Positions 21,384-30,807 of a DNA stretch of 33,525 bases are shown here, piece after piece. The stretch covers positions 1-33,525 of the forward strand of contig WHUX01000394.1 of assembly GCA_015179025.1 (NCBI GenBank). The letters are read 5' to 3'. This stretch comes from Terfezia claveryi (lineage: Eukaryota; Ascomycota; Pezizomycetes; Pezizales; Pezizaceae). Numbering within the stretch: position 1 is the stretch's first letter; the number at the start of each line of letters is the position of its first letter. The translations under genes and the position numbers were made by a program. Under the pieces are notes generated by a model that saw only the letters and a program-made list of their open reading frames with translations, searched no databases and was not told the origin of the DNA.

Positions 21384-23109
21384 ATGCCCTCCATTCTCAT
21401 CGCCACAGACTGCACCTCCCACATCCACCTCATTGTCGGGCACACGCCTCTCGCCTCCGCCCGCGCGACCCGCTCCCTTGAGCTCGGCGCCCGTGTAAAA
21501 CTCCTCGCACCTGCAGACGCTCCCCTACACTACAACCTGACGCAGCAGATCTCCTCCGGCGCCGTCGAATGGATCCAGAGAGACATAGTGACGAGGGAAG
21601 ATTTGACGACGCTGGGGAGGGAGGAGGTGATGGGGGTGGTGGATGCGGTGTTTGTTACGTTGAAGGTGGGCTGTGCACAGAGTACGTATTACCCACCAAC
21701 TTTCTTTTCCCCTATTCTATAAGACAGGCGACTAATTGTGTGCTTTTAGATGCGCAGATTTCGGCGCTGTGTAAGAAGCTGCGGATCCCCGTGAATGTCG
21801 CAGACTCGCCGTCGCTCTGCTCATTCACACTACTCTCGACGTACACCGACGGCCCCTGCACATTGGCATCACAACCTCAGGAAGGGGATGTAAACTCGCG
21901 TCTCGAATCCGCAGGGAAATCGTCTCGCACCTCCCACCACGGCTGGGGGAGACATGCGATCGCTTTGGCCGCCTACGGAGGAGGATCTGGCAGGAGGATT
22001 ATGCTGCCGTCGACGCTGGGGGAGAGGGCGTGCCGGTGGAGGAGGATGAGGATTTAGGCCAGGGCGCGGCTTTTAATAAGCTTGTCGTTGAGAATGAGGA
22101 GGGGTGGGAGGAGAGGAAAGGGAGGAGGATTAGGTGGCTGAGTCAGATGTGTGAATATTGGCCGCTGGAGAGGTTGTGTGCGTTGGGAGAGGGGGATGTG
22201 GAAGAGTTATTGGAAGGGTATAAGAAGGGGGGAGATCGTGCAGTGGCGCCAGCAGGAGGAGCACCACTCCTATCCAATGGATCAGAATCAGAAGCCGTGG
22301 TGCATCATGCGCAGTCGATCCCTCCCCCTCTTCCCATCCTCCCAAAGCAAGGCAAGATCCTCCTTGTAGGATCTGGCCCAGGCCACCCTGACCTCCTCAC
22401 CACCGCCGCCCTCAACGCAATAACCTCCGCGGACCTCATCCTCGCAGACAAACTCGTCCCTCCTCCCGTGCTCGCGCTCATCCCCCGGCGCACGCCCGTG
22501 CACATTGCACGGAAATTCCCCGGCAACGCCGACGCCGCGCAGGAAGAGCTCCTCTCACTTGGCCTCTCCGCCTTACAATCCGGAAAAACGGTGGTGCGGC
22601 TAAAGCAGGGAGATCCGTACATCTACGGCCGTGGCGGCGAGGAGTATCTCTTCTTCTCCGCAAACGGCTACGCGCCTATCGTCGTCCCCGGGATCACTAG
22701 CGCCCTCAGCGCGGGTGTGTTTGCAGGCATCCCGCTCACGCATAGAGGTGTAAGCGACCAAGTCTTGATCTGCACGGGAACAGGGAGGAAGGGGGAGCTG
22801 CCGGTGTGGCCGGAGTATGTAAAGGGAAGGACTACGGTGCTGTTGATGGCGCTGCATAGGCTGGGAGATGTTGTGGAGGGCTTGAAGAGTAGGGGTTGGG
22901 AGGGGGGCATGGCGTGTGCGGTGGTGGAGAGGGCGAGTTGTAGAGATCAGAGGGTCGTGAGGTCTACCTTAGGGGAGGTGGTTGCGGCGGTGGAGGAGGT
23001 GGGCAGTAGACCGCCGGGGTTGCTGGTCGTGGGGGAGGCGTGCGGAGTGCTGGGTGGTGTGTCGGATGGGAAGAGGTGGGTCGTGGAGGAGGGGTTTGGT
23101 GGGTTTTGA
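21384..23109 (+). CDS. MET1: uroporphyrinogen III C-methyltransferase with Met8-like N-terminal domain (one frame break)
   Basis: Exons 21384-21681 and 21750-23109 (intron 68 nt, GTACGT) encode about 552 residues once a base is allowed at 21853-21856, where CCCC probably should be CCCCC (TDGP followed by LHIGITTSGRGCKLASRI). The N-terminal ~200 residues resemble the siroheme-synthase NAD-binding domain (Met8/CysG N-terminus), including IPVNVADSPSLCSFTLLSTY. The C-terminal domain, from about residue 300, is a SAM uroporphyrinogen methyltransferase: VGSGPGHPDLLTTAAL (about 305-320), GDPYIYGRGGEE (387-398), VPGITSALSAGVFAGIPLTHRG, and LLVVGEACGVL near the end. The enzyme makes precorrin-2 for siroheme, the cofactor of sulfite and nitrite reductases. 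The usual glycine-rich GGG-x-VA nucleotide loop is replaced by VGHTPLASAR, so dehydrogenase activity of the N-terminal half is doubtful. Codon use is markedly GC-rich at third positions. Confidence 0.95.
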
Positions 23110-23262
23110 TTGGGAGATGTGTGTTGTATGTTATAAGTTGAAGTTGAGGGTAATGGAAACCCTTTTTTATTTTTTATTTTATTTTTTTATTGATTTTTTT
23201 TCCTTTTTTTTTTTTGATTTGATGTGGTAAATGAACCAAATACCTTGGATCGTATATAGTTT

Positions 23263-23311
23263 GGGTGGGGGGAGGGGGAGGGGGGGGGGGGGAGAGGGAG
23301 AAGGGTAGGGG
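23263..23311 (+). repeat. G-tract with quadruplex potential
   Basis: The plus strand has successive runs of 6, 5 and about 14 G separated by single A, then further GGG runs. This satisfies the G-quadruplex pattern several times over. It lies just past MET1 in a converging-gene spacer. Confidence 0.8.
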
Positions 23312-23535
23312 GTACTTTATTTTTAAAAAATATATATATATGTATCTACTGTATATCAGAAGTATACTTCATATAACGTCTAACTGGGTACAGTAAGAGT
23401 TACCGGTGTACCTTACTACAAAAAAATAACCCTTATTTTCTTCATCAATCTTATAATAATAAGAAATAAATAAAAAGCAATATACGAGTCCCATTCTATT
23501 ACGGTACCCTAACTAAACTCCTTATGTAAGTCCAC

Positions 23536-23562
23536 ATTATTATTATTATTATTATTATTATT
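23536..23562 (+). repeat. (ATT)9 microsatellite
   Basis: Nine perfect ATT units. Confidence 0.95.
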
Positions 23563-23916
23563 CCGCCCCTCTCACACCCCCACCTCCCCCAACAAAAAAA
23601 AAATAAAAAATAAAAAATAAAAAAATAAAAAAGGTAGATCGTACAGTATATATGTTACAATCTTTTTAGACAAAAAAAAATTAAAAAAAAATTAAAAAAA
23701 TCCTGTCGGCAAAAACAATTTATATTTTCATTCTCTAGTTGCGATATTATAATATGCGTTTCGTTGGATTATAGCCCTCTCTAGTTATGATTCTCCTCCC
23801 ACTATACTGTATTCAAGTGTCGGGGATGGCCAAAGTCGGAATATATTTTTTTTAAAAAGAATGGTTCAGTTTTGGTATCACTGTACGAAAGCTCTCAAGA
23901 TCCATGGTATAGAGGT

Positions 23917-25253
23917 TCACAAACCAACCACCAAACCCCCGATCATCCATGCCCTTCCCAACACCTCCTCAAATCCCCCCCTCCTTCTCCCCCTTCTCGC
24001 CTGCCTCCCCCTCCTCCTCCTGATATCCGTACTACTCATCTTCAACCCTCCCCTCCTTCCTCCTCTACAACCCCAACAACAAACATCTCCAACCCTGCCC
24101 ACCCCTTCACCTTCCTCTCCCTATTAACCGCCTCCCCCCCACCCCTAGTCTCCTCACTCACGACCAACGCCGAAATCCCCTCCTCCGTGACCGTTGGTCC
24201 AAACGCATCATTGATCTCCACAATTTCCACCATCACCTTCCCCATCCCTCCGAGAGTTTGATTCTCGAGAAAAATTTTAGCCCCTCCTCCTTCTCCTCCT
24301 TAGTTTCAATTGCTGCCGCAGGGGAGAAGGTCAAGATGCTAGTGATGAAAGTGAGTGTGTCGTGGGCACGTTGAGTCCAAGGGTGAAGGAATTCCGCGTG
24401 TTTCTTGTTCTCAAGGAGTTTAGGGCCCGTGAGGCCTACGATCAGGCGGGGTGGTGATGGGGGCAGCGAGCCAGGGGAAGGTGCGCAGGGGGGATCGAGG
24501 AGCAATGCGGCTGTGGTTAGGAGGAGCTTATGACCTGCGTGGGGTGGTCGAAGGTTCCTGCGACTATTCATTGGGATATGAGCTTTTATTATACAACGGT
24601 AGAGAGAGTATTCAAAGGGCAAGTTATTTACCAATAACAACATCATGCCTCCTCGCCTTCTCCTCATTCGACTCATGTTTTCCATCCGCTTCCCCCTCTA
24701 CCTTCCCCCCCTGGGCGCCCCCCGGCGGCGGTAAACTCCACAACCATTACCCCTCCACACTAACCCCCATCTTCCCCACCCAACTCGGGCGGCTCCATCC
24801 TTCGCCTCCAACAACATACACCACCTTCCCCCACCTCCTCCCCGCCTTCGGGCCCAGTATCAACCTAACACTAAACACCGGTCCGAGCCCCCACTCCCCA
24901 ATCCGTCCCTCCCCCTCCCATCCTCATCCTCATTCTCATCCCAATAAAACACAACTCGAACATCTACGTCCCCCCATTCTGCTTACTCCCTTCAGTCTTC
25001 CCTAGCTCCCTGAGAGACGTAGCTACAAGTGAGTATATGGCGGTTAATATCCTCTGCGTGCGGTCGCAGGATGCGGAGCGAGGCGAGCCGGGGGCAAGGA
25101 ATGGCGCGAAGAGGGCGATGGTGAGGCTGGGGTGGGTAAGGCATTGGAGGGTGGTGTGGGTGGGCGGGCGGTAGTGTTTAACAATCTGCTGCTGCGAGGC
25201 GGAAGGGGGCGGGGGAGGTATGTGGTGGATTAGGAGGTGGAGGTTGAAGGCAT
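23917..25253 (-). CDS. CAB4: phosphopantetheine adenylyltransferase, fungal type (several frame breaks)
   Basis: Two exons on the minus strand, 25253-24633 and 24563-23917 (intron 69 nt, GTAAAT donor, AATAG acceptor). The N-terminal part begins MPSTSTS and, after a frame change, continues IHHIPPPPPSASQQQIVKHY and DRTQRILTAIYSLVATSLRE, as in fungal enzymes with a long N-terminal extension. The nucleotidyltransferase core spans the intron: DVVIVAGTFDH, then HAGHKLLLTTAALLLDP, which is the conserved HxGH region. RLIVGLTGPKLLENKKHAEF, INDAFGPTVTEEGISALVVS and EETRGGGEAVNRERKVKGW follow, then KMSSTDIRRRR near the C-terminus. The frame changes near 25235, 24985, 24855, 24750, 24550, 24250 and 24055, mostly in C/G runs. 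Since conserved motifs persist to the end, I read this as an intact essential gene (fourth step of coenzyme A synthesis) with sequence errors. Heavy decay is the alternative. Confidence 0.88.
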
Positions 25254-25305
25254 TGTCAGTGGCTGTTGCTTCAGAGTCTATAGGCTACAGACTTCCAAGA
25301 AAATT

Positions 25306-25327
25306 AAAAAAAAAAAAAAAAAAAAAA
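25306..25327 (+). repeat. poly-A tract (22 A)
   Basis: An uninterrupted A run about 50 bp upstream of the minus-strand start at 25253; in that gene's sense it is a poly-T promoter tract. Confidence 0.95.
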
Positions 25328-25710
25328 GTCTCATGCCAAGACTCTAGTCGATCGCATTTGCTGATAGCACTATAAAGTTGATGTATTGTAGCTGAGTCCG
25401 TAAGGTTTAAGTGAGTAAGCACTGGAGGTGTGTACAACTATAACGTTATAAACAAATATGAGACTAAAAATGATAACTAGACTATAAATTGTGTGGTAGA
25501 GAGACTACTAAGATAGGACTAGCTTAATTACAAAAAGGGTAGACTGAGAGATACCGGAAAAGGTATAAGCCAAAAGAGGACTTAGGGTGGCTACGAAGGG
25601 ATAGGCTAATCAGACTAAGGACTATGCCTCTACGAGTCTGATTCATCCAACGCTACCGAAACAAGAAGCGTACTACATTGGGAGACTTTCCTGCATGATT
25701 ACTTACTCAG

Positions 25711-25780
25711 TATTAGCATGGCGATCTGAAGCTCTAGAGCAGACAGGATGCCTCATTTTCTTCAGTCTATGGTCATAGAT
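25711..25780 (+). repeat. dispersed repeat, copy 1
   Basis: Shares GATCTGAAGCT, GGATGCCTC and TTTTCTTCAG in the same order and orientation with 32222-32300. The two copies have diverged by substitutions and small gaps. The similarity seems to extend weakly about 40 bp upstream. Confidence 0.75.
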
Positions 25781-26270
25781 GTCAAAAATACGAGAGTTCA
25801 TCTATTATAACCTGACTGCAAAGTTACTACCAGAGCTACGGTAGTGTTGTGGTCAATTCCAAAAAGTTGACGAACCAAGATGTCGCCTTTCACATTTAAC
25901 AAACTAACTATATACTGTATATATGTACATATACCAGTGGTTTTGCCGGTGCTTCTGCTGGGGATCCTAGTGTACATTTATAATGTAGATTTAAAGGGCG
26001 AAGTAGTCTGGTTAGGGCGAAGGGCTATTATAGGTACTCTAACTGCCAGGGCAAGGCCACAGAAGCAACCTGCTCGGCGATAGGAAGCTTTTATTTTTGC
26101 TTTTTATGCGCGCGTGCCAAGACAAAGCGGGGTGGCTTAACACGTAGCTCGACAATTCAATCGGCTTCCCACGGTTTTCAGGTAACCCCCCCCCCGCAGT
26201 GCTTCTTCTCCTTTACTATAGGCACACGACTGCGATACCTAAGTGCAATATCCAGTGACTGTCCAGAAAC

Positions 26271-27389
26271 ATGTCCTTCTTACCTACGGCCTGCCCAACC
26301 CTCGACGCTATCGACGCGAAAATTGCAGAAGTTTTAACTGCTCTTCAGCAAGAGGATGCAGCTTCTGTGAATCATGCGCCTGGGATTACATCCCCAACCA
26401 GCCTTGGCTTTTCACAAACTATTGATCATACGCTGCTGAAACCGGATGCGACAGAGGCACAGGTTGATGGGTTGTGTGATGAGGCGAGATTTGGGTTCAA
26501 GGTAGGGATGATTGTATTTTAAGAAAGAATTCGAAAGGAGAAGGCTCTGTGGAAGCTAGTCATTGTAGTCTGGGCCGCTGGGTCAATGAAAATGCTGATG
26601 ATTAATGATTGCAAGCAATTTCGGTAGGATATAGTCTTGCTGTGTAAATAGCAGTTGGGCCAAGCGTGTCACCGACAATCTCTCCGGCTCGGGTGTTTCG
26701 ACTTGTGTCGTCGTTGGGTTCCCGCTCGGGGCTATGGCTAGTGAAGCGAAGGCATTGTACTTCCCCCGGCCTTCTACATTGTTAGTCTCGTATACTTACT
26801 TACCCTGAACGCACTACTGCAGTGAAACATCCACAGCAATTAAAAATGGCGCTAGAGAAATCGACACCGTCCTCCCTGTTGGACACCTCAAATCTTTAAA
26901 CTACCCTGCTGTTTTCGACGACCTCGCTGCGACGATTGTGGCGGCAGCGCCATACCCAGTCAAGGTGATCATCGAGACGGCGCTCTTGACTGACGCCCAG
27001 AAGGTAGCAGCATGTTATATTGCCGCTGAGGCGGGGGCGGTGTTTGTTAAGACTTGTACGGGGTTCAATGGGGGTGGAGCGAATGTCAATGATGTGAGAT
27101 TGATGAAGAAGGCGGTTGAGTATAAGGGAGGAAAGGTAATGGTAAAGGCGAGTGCGGCAGTAAGGGATTTTTGGTGAGTTTTACTTTATCCCTTGGTGAC
27201 ATACGGCATAGTTAGGGGGAAAAAAAAAAGTATTGATCAATAGATGAGAAATGAGGCTAAAAGTATCCCTTCGGCTAATGTTTTATTGGTGTTAGGAAAT
27301 GTTTGGAGATGCTACAGGCGGGGGCGGATCGGATCGGGACATCATCGGGAGTACAGATCATGGAAGGCGCGAAGGGGAAGGGGTATTGA
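26271..27389 (+). CDS. deoxyribose-phosphate aldolase (DERA)
   Basis: Four exons (26271-26501, 26635-26756, 26823-27173, 27296-27389) join without a break into 265 residues. It starts MSFLPTACPTLDAIDAKIAE, followed by IDHTLLKPDATEAQVDGLC, the class I aldolase DeoC opening motif. CVNSSW, VVVGFPLGAMASEAKAFE and EIDTVLPVG (Asp132) lead to VFVKTCTGFNGGGAN. Lys194 there is the expected Schiff-base lysine, and Lys226 in VMVKASAAVRDF is the second active-site lysine. The end, RIGTSSGVQIMEGAKGKGY, matches the phosphate-binding C-terminus. The enzyme cleaves 2-deoxyribose-5-phosphate to glyceraldehyde-3-phosphate and acetaldehyde. Intron 1 (133 nt) and intron 3 (122 nt) are long for this window. It is divergent from the phosphopantetheine adenylyltransferase gene. 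Confidence 0.97.
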
Positions 27390-27656
27390 ATGTATGATCC
27401 TCCCGCAATGGTTACTATTCTGCACAATTAGAGCTACCGCCCAAATTTGCTTGCACTTCCTCATTGATCGTTGTCAAGAAAGTAAGAAAGTATATATCAC
27501 AGCGGCTACTTAAGCAATTCAGTGTGGACCAAAATCCCTATCTTTATCTTCAAAAAATGTCTCATTTCGAAATCAGTGTAAACCCTGCCGTCGCCCCTTC
27601 CGCAGCTGGATATATTCGCCCCTTCCCCAGCCGCAATATTGTGTCATAAGTGTTTG

Positions 27657-28018
27657 ATGGTTGTTCCATTTAATGAGGTAGTTGTGGCACTTTAAGCGTA
27701 GGTGAAAAGCTTACCCAGCTATAGGGAACCTGGACTAATATCCTTTAGAATGAACGTGCACAGCTCCTTGATATAAGGAAGCTTAGATTACTTAGGGATA
27801 TGTTGGGTAGTCAAAGGAAGTGGGCAACGGCAGATAAGTTGGCAGAGTGGGCTAGTGAAAGAGTTCTAAGAACTGAAATCGACGGTCTTGAAACTATCTG
27901 GGGCGTGGTCTGCGAGAAAGGATTCCTGACAAGAAGCGATATGGTATACAATGGGACTGTCGGAGGGCCCGGCTATTGCCTACATCGATACAAGGGCCGG
28001 AACAGCAGTACCATATGA
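27657..28018 (+). CDS. possible two-exon gene, unknown function
   Basis: ATG at 27657 opens a seven-codon exon (MVVPFNE, 27657-27677). A 71-nt intron follows (GTAGTT donor, GACTAAT branch point, CTTTAG acceptor at 27748). Exon 2 (27749-28018) continues in phase 0 as NERAQLLDIRKLRLLRDMLG, then KWATADKLAEWASERVL, to a TGA stop. The product would be 96 residues, largely helical and rich in charged and leucine residues. I recognise no family. The textbook branch point and acceptor raise it above chance, but it may be part of a larger or degraded gene; the tail after about residue 70 looks less protein-like. Confidence 0.33.
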
Positions 28019-29175
28019 TTAGGCAATGAGTTGAAGTTAAGCAGCCTTCCCTGGGTATTCTGGGACAGGGAGGAGCAGAATTTCAATTTTTTCAGACCAG
28101 ATCCCTCTCCCACAAACGGCAAATATTGTTTGTTGGGTGCTAGGTGCTAAGTGCTAAGGAGCGTAAGAGTCTGGGAAGAGACCACAAGTCAACACTTGTA
28201 GGTATTCTGGCTACATGCATCAGAATACCACTCACAGAGAGCTTATATCCATTGGTTGTCACTTATTTGCATGGCAGGAACATAAGCTGCATGACGTACG
28301 ACATTGCCCCTGCCTCCGTCTTGCTGTGCCGGTCGCGGGAAATTAATATAATTCCTCAATTTGGTAAATGTGAATCGAACAAAACATTCTACTACACTCA
28401 AAAAACACCATATGAAGTCATTTTTGGCCACCCCATCCACATCACATACCCTTCCTGTTGATTAGTGGGAGACGGGGTGAATTCCGGAAAAATTATCTCA
28501 AGGCCTTCAAATATGAAGTACATGCTTGTGTAGTTAACAACTCATCACCTTCATCTCGTTTATTGCTACCGTAGAAATCTACAACGTTTCCTATGCAATA
28601 GGTACTTTGAAAACTAGTTTCTTATCTACGGGGTTTCTTATAGACGGGGCCTTATGGTTCAGGCTATATAGACCATCTTGTGCTGAATATCGATGCGCTA
28701 TATGGGATTCATTGAAGTTTTGGAGCATCATAAGTATAATATTTTTTTTTGTAAATATCTTGTTGCACGATTTCTTTTTACCGTAGAAAAAATATCCCAG
28801 CTATTTCTTACTTATAGGATCCAGGTAAGTTGCAAAACGGTACTTTCTTAATCGCAGGTACTTATTTATCAAGTATGTAGATTGCTAAGTAAGGTTCTGC
28901 AATTCCTCAAATTTAAACCAAAACGAAGCAGGTTCTACCTAGAATTATACAATAGGTTACTTTTGGTAAACAGTAAATTCAAAATAAAATAAAACAATCA
29001 TGTGACAGATTCATTCGCTAGAATCATATTAGTCACACTACAGTCACCAGTCAGTAGCCTTATGTAATCTGGACGGAGTTAGCATTATGTAATACTAATG
29101 GATGTTCCCTCCCCACTCACCGCAAACATCCACAACCCAAGTTTGCATCCAACTCTTCTGCTACCCTGTAACACA
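28019..29175. other. intergenic, AT-rich
   Basis: No gene is supported. A GAAGTTAAGC sequence at 28033-28042 resembles the internal promoter of 5S rRNA, but the rest does not fit. The segment 28480-29060 is strongly AT-rich. Confidence 0.5.
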
Positions 29176-30807
29176 ATGTCCGATCTCGTCTCCCTTTTCT
29201 GTCTAGTTCATGGGGATTCATTCAATGGAGTTTTTATAGTTAAAATCGAAAGACAGGAGCCTGTTGCGGCTCTGAAGAAGCTCATTATCTTCGAAGGGCC
29301 AAGCAGTTTAAGGGACATGCGTGCGCCTGATCTTAAACTCTGGAAATGGAATAAACCCGACATGGTTACAGACTCGGACCTGGATAGCAACACTGTGCTG
29401 AATCCGATGGTCAAAATTGATGGCATTTTCAAAAATGGCCCTCCTCAAGAAGCGTGCGTTCATATCATCATTAAGACTCCTGAGCCTGGTAGGTGAGACT
29501 CATTTCCTTCTTAAGTACGCATATTTGCGCCTTCACGGCATGAGGATGCACATCAAAATCTTCTTCTCTTGATACTCCATATTGACAAGCAATACTGATG
29601 TTACTGTTTCATATAGAACCTCAACTTCAGGGTAAGTTCCTCCGAGCTTCTCTCTGTCACCCTTCCGAGTCTTTTCTATCCCAAAGATCCTTATAACAAT
29701 ACGAGAGTGTTCCTCACAACTGTGCTAATTACTTTCTTCTGTTATTTTATTAGAAGTGGATAGGAATATAAGCCTAGAAACCTTTGTGACTATTAAACAT
29801 AATGAAATCATGCAACAGCTCGATTGTAAGAAACCCCTATTGAATCCTTGCAACTGCAATTTTGTCTAATTTTTCTTAGCTTTGCGTGATGACAAGAAGG
29901 AGACAATTTCGATTTCTAGAATCAGCCGAACAGTGTACAGAAGCTTTCTCGATGAAATTGGCTTGCAAAGAAGGGTGATGGAAATTGACGTGCCACCAAC
30001 AAAGAAACGTATTTACCCCTTTGTTTGGGGCGATAGGAAAGGGGATGCTCATGCCAGCGAGTACATGAAATGGTTCACAGAGAATGTGACTATTCCAAGC
30101 TATGAAACACTTATAACGCGTCTAAAGACTCTAATCTTTTGTCCTCAACCAGTGCGAGTACCAAATTTAATTTCAACGGAACACTAGACTAGCGATTGTG
30201 GCAGCGAAGTACGAAAGATGCGGGTATCCCTCCGGTGGCGTGTTCATGGGATATCGAGGTCAAGAAGAACGTAGAACCCAGGAACGACATGCAAGCGGTT
30301 GTGGAACTGGTTCTCGCAGATATTCCGTCTGAGTATCCAGTTATTATGCTTCTTACCGATTTAGGAAGTATTTGGCGCTACTTTTGGTTCCAGATGGGCA
30401 CTATTGCCTCCTGTCAGCTTGATTTGCCCAGGGGCATCGCCTTTTTTGACTTGATCGCCAATGAGTTCAAGTCTTCTACGACCAGCATACCTGCTACGCT
30501 CACCTCCACCTCGCCGCATCTCCCTTACCAGAACCGATGCAAACGATATGCAATTGAGCGAGGCAATGATGTACATGAGACTACAACGCCAAGTGAAGGG
30601 ATTGAAAACGTATTGAAGAGGCCCAAGATCGATTGGATGACGATATTGCCAGAAAGCGATGTGGCAGACATGCGTCACGTTTTCGACGTAATGTCTCCAA
30701 GGGAAGTCTTAGAATGGAAATCCAGGAAGACAGTGGAGTTTCTTATGAAAACACCGGCTTTGCAGTCCACCGTGAGGGGGACGGACTGGAAACTCATGTA
30801 CATATGA
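29176..30807 (+). pseudogene. Crinkler (CRN)-type gene, frame-broken in the last exon
   Basis: Four exons are supported: 29176-29488, a 15-nt microexon 29617-29631, 29754-29825, and 29880 onward. All junctions are phase 1 and introns are short. The first exon (MSDLVSLFCLVHGDSFNGVF and onward) is the ubiquitin-like N-terminal domain of Crinkler proteins, known from oomycete effectors and from many fungi. No signal peptide precedes it. The last exon reads through SRTVYRSFLDEIGL and YMKWFTENVTIPSYETL, then changes frame near 30182 and again near 30225. It continues as SWDIEVKKN and NDMQAVVELVLADI, with LLTDLGSIWRYFWF, to a stop at 30807. The E-x-K, then Q, then TDL pattern resembles PD-(D/E)xK nuclease-like C-termini described for CRN proteins; that is inference. 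No restored protein is given. The breaks may be decay or base errors. Confidence 0.78.

Larger units (their letters stand above)
23110..23916. other. convergent intergenic region rich in simple repeats
   Basis: Lies between the 3' ends of MET1 and the minus-strand phosphopantetheine adenylyltransferase gene. It contains T-rich sequence (23163-23220), a G tract (23263-23311), a TA run, (ATT)9 and A-rich (AAATAAAAA)n sequence (23596-23632). Nothing here looks coding. Confidence 0.7.
25254..26270. other. divergent intergenic region
   Basis: Between the starts of the phosphopantetheine adenylyltransferase gene and DERA. It holds a run of 22 A (25306-25327), a degenerate repeat shared with 32222-32300 (see separate entry), an AGTCTGGTT motif at 26005-26013 and a C run at 26187-26195 close to DERA. 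A 67-codon frame at 25880 has no support. Confidence 0.55.

Noticed and set aside
23872..25005. Plus-strand Pro/Ser-rich frames (129 and 184 codons)
   Set aside because: They are antisense shadows of the minus-strand phosphopantetheine adenylyltransferase gene, which carries recognisable motifs.
14414..25253. Programmed ribosomal frameshifting as the explanation for the breaks
   Set aside because: The break sites share no slippery heptamer or common context and the families are not known to frameshift; a missing base explains each more simply.
27969..28075. Possible 5S rRNA gene (GAAGTTAAGC at 28033)
   Set aside because: Only the internal box resembles 5S. The flanks do not fit the helices or the conserved GGGTGACC-type region.
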